From Clostridia bacterium (GTDB lineage: Bacteria; Bacillota; Clostridia; Christensenellales; Aristaeellaceae), in contig JAFXVJ010000013.1 of NCBI GenBank assembly GCA_017524615.1, positions 1-64,000 on the forward strand: DNA of 64,000 nucleotides, written 5' to 3'. The notes below the pieces were generated by a model that was given only the letters and a program-made list of their open reading frames with translations, made no database searches and was not told the DNA's origin. A program made the translations under genes and the position numbers. Shown one piece after another: positions 59,341 through 64,000 of the stretch (within the stretch, counting starts at the first letter, position 1; each line of letters opens with the position of its first letter).

Positions 59341-60918
59341 TTAACTGTTTCTGCGCAGCCGCGCGATGAAGAAGCCCTCCACGCCGTCGCGGTGCGGCAG
59401 CAATTGCAGGCCCAAATCGGTATACTGCGCCCGGAACCGTTCCGGGATGCCCTCCGGCAGCGGGATCAGGGAAAAATCCGGATGCGCGGACAGAAAGCGC
59501 CTGATCTGCTCTCCGTTTTCCTCCGGCAGCACGCTGCACGTGGAATACACCAGGGTGCCGCCGCGCTTGACATACTGACAGCAGGTATTCAGCAGCTTTT
59601 CCTGAATCCCGGTCAGTTCCCTGACCGATTCCGGAGTGACCCGCAGCTTGATGTCGGGCTTATCGTCAATAACCCCCAGGCCGGAACAGGGCGCATCCAG
59701 AAGAACCGCGTCCATGGTGCCGGCCAGGTCTTCCTTGAATACGGCGGCGTCCCGCACCACGGGGCGTACGTTTTCCAGCCGCAGGCGCTTTGTCATGGCC
59801 CGGATGAGCGTCACCCGATGCTCATGCACATCCCAGGCGTACACCCGCCCCGTACCGGCCATGCTTTCCGCCAGATACGCTGTTTTTCCTCCCGGCGCCG
59901 CGCAGCAATCCAGCACCTGCATGCCCCGCTTCACATCCACCGCCTGGGCGGCCAGCATGCTGCTTTCCCCTTGTATGGAGAAATTTCCTTCGAAATAATC
60001 GGCGTCCCGGGCAATATCGGACGCCAGACGCACCCGGTAGGCATGCGGCGCCAGCCCCTTTTCCACTTCCCATACCTTTTTTTGCAGCAGCGCTTCAAAC
60101 TGCGCGTCCGTCAGGCGGGCCAGATTGGGACGGATCACGGTGTAATGCGCTTCGCTGCGATAGGCGCAGATCTTTTCCGCTTCCTGTTCGCCATAAGCGG
60201 CTGTCAGCTTTTCCACAAGCCAAAGTGGAACGGAATACATGATGGAAAGGTAATGGGCGCCTTCGTCCCGCTGGGGCCATTTAATTTCATCCTTGCCCCG
60301 GACCATGGAACGCATGACGGCGTTGGTCAGGCCGGTCAAGCCCTCCATTCCCGCGCCGCGCGTCAATTTCACCGCCTCATCCACAATGGCATTCGGCGGG
60401 ATGCGGTCATGGAAAAGCAATTGACATGCGCTGATGCGCAGGATATCCCGCACGGTGGGCTCCAGGGCGTCGGCGTCCTTGAGGAAGAAAGACAGCGCAT
60501 AATCGATGCGGATCAGGTTTTCAATGGTCGTATAAACGATGCTGGCGCAGAATCGCTTGTCCAGCTGGGTCAGATTGGCATTTTTCAGGCGTTCATCCAG
60601 GGACAGAGCGGCAAAGGCCTCTTTGTGAATCACATCCTGAAAGATTTCCAAAGCCACCTTCCGGGAAATGGAGGACGGCGCATTTGCAGCAGGACGAACG
60701 GCAGCGGGGCGCGGAGAAATCGGCCTTCCCGGCTTGACTCCGGTCTGTTTTTTTACAAAACGGCTGCCATTTCCGCTGACCGGACCGCGTTCCCGTCCCG
60801 ATCCGCCGAAAGCGGGGCGCGGGCCGGCGTTTCGATCCGCGGGTTTACCGGAGCGTACGGGCTTTGGCCGCGCGTGGAAGGGAGCGCCGCTGTTTTTCTG
60901 TCGGTTGTCTTTATCCAT
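59341..60918 (-). CDS. rsmB: 16S rRNA cytosine(967)-C5 methyltransferase RsmB, with a basic N-terminal extension
   Basis: Methylates C967 of 16S rRNA. 525 residues against about 440 in relatives. The extra residues 1-83 are disordered and basic (rich in R, K, P, G and S; no Cys except none in this part) and precede the NusB-like RNA-binding domain (SRKVALEIFQDVIHKEAFA...). The methyltransferase domain has LDCCAAPGGKTAYLAE, LLDAPCSGLG with one catalytic Cys, and YSTCSVLPEENGEQI with the other. The start at 60918 has AAGGAGG at good distance and overlaps fmt by 8 nt, so the extension is probably made. Confidence 0.93.
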   Translation of the reverse strand: MDKDNRQKNSGAPFHARPKPVRSGKPADRNAGPRPAFGGSGRERGPVSGNGSRFVKKQTGVKPGRPISPRPAAVRPAANAPSSISRKVALEIFQDVIHKEAFAALSLDERLKNANLTQLDKRFCASIVYTTIENLIRIDYALSFFLKDADALEPTVRDILRISACQLLFHDRIPPNAIVDEAVKLTRGAGMEGLTGLTNAVMRSMVRGKDEIKWPQRDEGAHYLSIMYSVPLWLVEKLTAAYGEQEAEKICAYRSEAHYTVIRPNLARLTDAQFEALLQKKVWEVEKGLAPHAYRVRLASDIARDADYFEGNFSIQGESSMLAAQAVDVKRGMQVLDCCAAPGGKTAYLAESMAGTGRVYAWDVHEHRVTLIRAMTKRLRLENVRPVVRDAAVFKEDLAGTMDAVLLDAPCSGLGVIDDKPDIKLRVTPESVRELTGIQEKLLNTCCQYVKRGGTLVYSTCSVLPEENGEQIRRFLSAHPDFSLIPLPEGIPERFRAQYTDLGLQLLPHRDGVEGFFIARLRRNS

Positions 60919-61858
60919 GCCGCTCCTCCTTCATTTCGCACCGCTGCCATGCAGCCGGATGTCCGCGCAGATAATCCACGGCCTGCATACGCTTGCCGCC
61001 CGGAGCCTGCAATTCAATAATCCGCACGGCGTTTTCTCCGGCGGCGATCACCAGCCCCCGCTTCGCATCGGAGGCGATGATGCTGCCCGGCGTCATGCCC
61101 GGATTTTCAGCCACTTCCGCCTTCCATACCTTCACCGTTTCTCCCTCGCCCCAAACAAAGCTGGTGCCGGGCCAGGGCGTCAGGCCGCGCACCAGGCACA
61201 CGATCTTCTCGGCGGGCAGCCGCCAGTCGATATCCCCCATTTCCTTTTTCAGCATGGGATAATAGGTGGCTTCCGTTTCATCCTGCTTGATCCGGGGGCA
61301 ATTGCCCGCTTCGATTCTCCGAATGGTTTCAATCAAAAGCTCCGCGCCGATGGGCGCCATACGGGCCGTCAATTCCTCCGCCGTTTCTCCTGGAAGAATC
61401 TCCACTTCTTTTTTCAGCAGAATATCGCCGGTGTCAAGGCCCCTGTCGGTCATCATGGTGGTGACGCCGGTGACGGTTTCGCCCTCGGCGATGGCCCAGT
61501 TGATGGGCGCAGAGCCGCGGTATTTGGGCAGCAAAGAGGAATGCACATTCACGGTGCCGATGGTGGGGATATCCAGGATTTCCTGGGACAGGATCTGGCC
61601 AAAGGCTGCGGTTACACACAAATCGGGTTTGAGGGAGCGCAAATCCTCCACGCCGTCCACCCGTATTTTCAGCGGCTGAAATACCGGAATGCCATAAGAA
61701 AGCGCGCATTCCTTCACCGGACTGGGCAGCATTTTGTTGCCACGGCCTTTAGGCCTGTCTGGCTGGGTGAATACACCCACCACGTTATATCCCGCTTCCT
61801 TCAGCGCCCGCAGGGAAGGAACGCCGAATTCCGGCGTGCCCAAGAATACCACCCGCAT
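60911..61858 (-). CDS. fmt: methionyl-tRNA formyltransferase
   Basis: Formylates initiator Met-tRNA with 10-formyl-tetrahydrofolate. 315 residues: MRVVFLGTPEFGVPSL, the folate/formyl motif NVHSSLLPKYRGSAPINWAI with the catalytic Asn and His, and the SLR-like C-terminal OB fold (VWKAEVAENPGMTPGSII). The start shares one base with the def stop (TAATG), and the end overlaps rsmB by 8 nt. Confidence 0.97.
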   Translation of the reverse strand: MRVVFLGTPEFGVPSLRALKEAGYNVVGVFTQPDRPKGRGNKMLPSPVKECALSYGIPVFQPLKIRVDGVEDLRSLKPDLCVTAAFGQILSQEILDIPTIGTVNVHSSLLPKYRGSAPINWAIAEGETVTGVTTMMTDRGLDTGDILLKKEVEILPGETAEELTARMAPIGAELLIETIRRIEAGNCPRIKQDETEATYYPMLKKEMGDIDWRLPAEKIVCLVRGLTPWPGTSFVWGEGETVKVWKAEVAENPGMTPGSIIASDAKRGLVIAAGENAVRIIELQAPGGKRMQAVDYLRGHPAAWQRCEMKEERHG

Positions 61859-62331
61859 TACTGCGCCTCCTCATCGTCGTCAAAGATCTCATGATCCATC
61901 TTATCCACGTATATGATTCCGTCCAGGTGGTCGATTTCGTGGCACAGGGCCCGAGCCAGCAAATCCTCGCCGGTGATTTCAAACGGCTTGCCCTTCCGGT
62001 CCTGCGCGCGAACAGTGACCTTGCTGGGGCGCACCACATAGCCTCTCCGGCCCGGTACGCTCAGGCATCCTTCGCTGCCGGCCTGTTCTCCCTCGGCGGC
62101 AATGATTTCGGGGTTGATCAGCTCGATCAGGCCGTGTTCGTCCCCCACGTCGATCACCACCACCCGGCGGAGAATCCCCACCTGCGGCGCGGCCAGGCCC
62201 ACGCCCTCCGCCTTTCTCATGGTCTCCGTCATATCCCGCAGCAAAAGCCACAGCCGCAGATCAAATTTCTGCATGGGCTTACTGGTTTTCCGCAGGGTTT
62301 CGTCGCCTAACTTCAGAATTTTTCGCACCAT
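61858..62331 (-). CDS. def: peptide deformylase
   Basis: Removes the N-formyl group from new proteins, the step after fmt. 157 residues with the three PDF motifs: GVGLAAPQVG, EGCLSVPG (metal Cys) and HEIDHLDG (metal His pair and catalytic Glu). An acidic tail (EIFDDDEEAQ) ends the protein. 15 nt after priA. Confidence 0.97.
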   Translation of the reverse strand: MVRKILKLGDETLRKTSKPMQKFDLRLWLLLRDMTETMRKAEGVGLAAPQVGILRRVVVIDVGDEHGLIELINPEIIAAEGEQAGSEGCLSVPGRRGYVVRPSKVTVRAQDRKGKPFEITGEDLLARALCHEIDHLDGIIYVDKMDHEIFDDDEEAQ

Positions 62332-62346
62332 ATTGTTTTCACGCTC

Positions 62347-64000
62347 CTATGCAAGCGACGCGGGATTGATTTCCAGCTGCACCCGCGCCGGGTATTCCCC
62401 GCCGGCCATTTCCTGAAGCCGGGCCAGGATTTTTTCTGTGTCCGGATGATTCAGCAGCTTCATCAGCACATGCGCCCGCGCCCGATCCTGAATGCGGCTG
62501 ATGGGCGCGTCATCCGACCGGATAAATAAAATGCGCCGGTACAGGGGCGTGCCTGAGAACTCCCGGATCACCTGTTCGCGCAGATTTTCCGCCGTTTTCC
62601 GGGCTGCTTCCATTTCCTTGGCGTCGCAAAGGAAACGGACGATCATGGTAAAGGGCGGGTACAAATCGCTTTTCCTGCGCTCGAATTCCCGATTGAAAAA
62701 AGCCCTGTAATCCTGCGTCGCCGCGCCGGCGATGGCGTAATGATCCGGCTGATAGGTCTGGATCACCACTTCCCCGGGATCCTCGCCCCGTCCTGCCCGG
62801 CCCGCCACCTGCACCAGCAGCTGGAAGGTGCGTTCAGGCGCCCGGTAATCAGGAAAATTCAGCGTCAGATCCGCCATCACCGCCCCCACCAGCGTCACCT
62901 GGGGAAAATCCAGCCCCTTGGCGATCATCTGGGTGCCCAGCAGGATCTGCGCCTGGCGGGCGCGGAAACGATCCACCAGTTCAAAATGGGCGTTCTTCCC
63001 GGCGGTCGTGTCCATATCCATCCGGATCACGCCGACGCCCGGAAAACGTCGGTTCAGTTCCTCCTGTACCTTCTGGGTGCCTGTGCCCATGGGCCGAATG
63101 TAGGGGCTTTGGCAGGCGGGGCACAGGGAGGGCATGGGACGGATTTCGCCGCAGTAGTGGCAGCGCAGGGTATGATCCACGCTGTGGTAGGTCATGGATA
63201 CATCGCACCGGCTGCATTTGATGGTTTCGCCGCATTTGCGGCAGTTCACCGAGCTGGCATAGCCCCGCCGATTGATAAACAGCATGGCCTGATGGCCGTC
63301 CGCAATGCACGTTTCCAGCCTTTGCTGCAAAAGCGATGAAAACATGCTGTGGTTGCCGCGGCGCAGCTCCTCGCGCATATCCACCAAGTGGATGCGGGGC
63401 AAAGGGCGGCTCATCACCCGGTGGGGCATTTCGATCAGCATGTAATCTCCCCGCCTGGTCATGGCGTAGGAATAAATGCTCGGCGTGGCGCTGGCCAGCA
63501 GCACGGCTGCGCCCTCCCTTTTTCCCCGCGAAACGGCGATTTCCCGTGCGTCGTACTGGGGAAAGCGTTCGGACAGGTAGGTCTGCTCGTGCTCCTCATC
63601 CACGATCAGCACGCCCAGGTTTTCCACCGGCGCGAATACGGCGGACCGGGCGCCGATGACGATTCGGGCCTGTCCCAGCCGGATCCTGCGCCACTCGTCA
63701 TACCTTTCTCCCGGGCTGAGCCGGGAATGGAGCACCGCCATGTTGTCCCCGAAGCGGGAGCGGAACCAATTGATCATCTGCGGCGTCAGCACGATTTCGG
63801 GGACCAGGATGATGGCCCCCTTGCCCATTTTCAGCGCTTCCCGCACCAGGCGAATATAGACTTCGGTCTTTCCGGACCCGGTTACACCGTGGAGCAGAAA
63901 GGGCTTTCCCGGTTTTTTCAGCGCCGGGATCAGTTCGGCCAGTGCTTCCCGCTGTTCGTCCGTCAATTCAGGATCCGGCGGGGCATCCATATGCCCGTAA
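62347..64000 (-). CDS. priA: primosomal protein N' (replication restart helicase PriA), 5' end outside the window
   Basis: Replication-restart helicase; the visible 551 residues are the C-terminal helicase part, and the N-terminal DNA-binding domains lie beyond the window edge. Seen: Walker A LLHGVTGSGKTEVYIRL, DEEHEQTY (motif II), four-Cys zinc pairs (CRKCGETIKCSRC; CHYCG...CPAC), and LLGTQMIAKGLDFP (motif V). The frame is open to position 64000, so the ATG at 63990 is internal. It heads the priA-def-fmt-rsmB-rlmN-prpC-prkC-rsgA-rpe order known from Bacillus. Confidence 0.96.
   Translation of the reverse strand, partial: YGHMDAPPDPELTDEQREALAELIPALKKPGKPFLLHGVTGSGKTEVYIRLVREALKMGKGAIILVPEIVLTPQMINWFRSRFGDNMAVLHSRLSPGERYDEWRRIRLGQARIVIGARSAVFAPVENLGVLIVDEEHEQTYLSERFPQYDAREIAVSRGKREGAAVLLASATPSIYSYAMTRRGDYMLIEMPHRVMSRPLPRIHLVDMREELRRGNHSMFSSLLQQRLETCIADGHQAMLFINRRGYASSVNCRKCGETIKCSRCDVSMTYHSVDHTLRCHYCGEIRPMPSLCPACQSPYIRPMGTGTQKVQEELNRRFPGVGVIRMDMDTTAGKNAHFELVDRFRARQAQILLGTQMIAKGLDFPQVTLVGAVMADLTLNFPDYRAPERTFQLLVQVAGRAGRGEDPGEVVIQTYQPDHYAIAGAATQDYRAFFNREFERRKSDLYPPFTMIVRFLCDAKEMEAARKTAENLREQVIREFSGTPLYRRILFIRSDDAPISRIQDRARAHVLMKLLNHPDTEKILARLQEMAGGEYPARVQLEINPASLA

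Noticed and set aside
58732-61020. 762-codon plus-strand frame opposite rlmN and rsmB
   Set aside because: Antisense shadow of two certain genes; no Shine-Dalgarno or domain.

Overview
This 64 kb window reads as the chromosome of a GC-rich, anaerobic, low-endospore-signature Firmicute (Bacillota, class Clostridia). This rests on gene orders typical of Firmicutes (yerC-pcrA-ligA; upp next to the atp operon; priA-def-fmt-rsmB-rlmN-prpC-prkC-rsgA-rpe), an oxygen-sensitive class III ribonucleotide reductase, strong AGGAGG ribosome binding sites, sigma-A type promoters of the TTGACA-17-TATAAT form, and single-membrane lipoproteins and SH3-repeat surface proteins. The GH3 and GH5 glycosidases and xylulokinase suggest a plant-fibre habitat such as gut or rumen. 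The exact taxon is inference; a Christensenellales-like lineage would fit. I see no prophage, transposase, CRISPR array or defence island.

Layout. 1-3.9 kb: a GntR regulator with aconitase and isocitrate dehydrogenase, preceded by a direct repeat and a hairpin. 3.9-9.6 kb: a PRPP-dependent phosphoribosyltransferase (minus), a small lipoprotein, then a phosphatase-argH-obgE-yhbY operon. 9.7-19.5 kb: nrdD behind an NrdR-box promoter, an unknown secreted protein, a ferritin-like four-helix protein, an EF-G paralogue, a membrane-anchored coiled coil and an Ig-like lipoprotein. 19.7-29.3 kb (minus): rplS, a four-gene unit (unknown protein, pseudouridine synthase, HAD phosphatase, esterase), then yerC-pcrA-ligA and ridA. 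29.3-32.1 kb: a 948-residue surface protein with six SH3 repeats. 32.4-33.9 kb: a class 3 lipase. 34-37.7 kb: GH3 beta-xylosidase-like enzyme and a frameshifted xylulokinase. 38.2-41.1 kb: a divergent membrane pyrophosphatase, a dispersed-type repeat and tRNA-Arg(CCG). 41.2-48.9 kb: upp-atpI-B-E-F-H-A-G-D-C. 49.1-52.2 kb: an SH3 protein and ATP-dependent PEP carboxykinase. 52.4-64 kb: the priA...rpe-ksgA housekeeping operon, ending in a secreted GH5 endoglucanase.

How the genes work together. Fibre sugars are released by GH5 and GH3 and enter the pentose pathway through xylulokinase and ribulose-phosphate epimerase. Aconitase and isocitrate dehydrogenase make 2-oxoglutarate for glutamate and arginine synthesis (argH). 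PEP carboxykinase, the membrane pyrophosphatase and the F-type ATP synthase link PEP, PPi and ion gradients. The c subunit carries a two-carboxylate ion site (Glu31 and Glu64) with Thr65, Thr66 and Tyr69, which points to Na+ coupling. The PrkC/PrpC pair and the SH3/peptidoglycan-binding proteins concern the cell wall.

The best leads are the two-carboxylate c subunit beside an atypical pyrophosphatase, the SH3-repeat protein with an unassigned Cys/His C-terminal domain, the terminator-like leader hairpin at 13.95 kb, the xylulokinase frameshift, and the GH5 gene coupled to ksgA. I did not find a clearly new multi-gene system.
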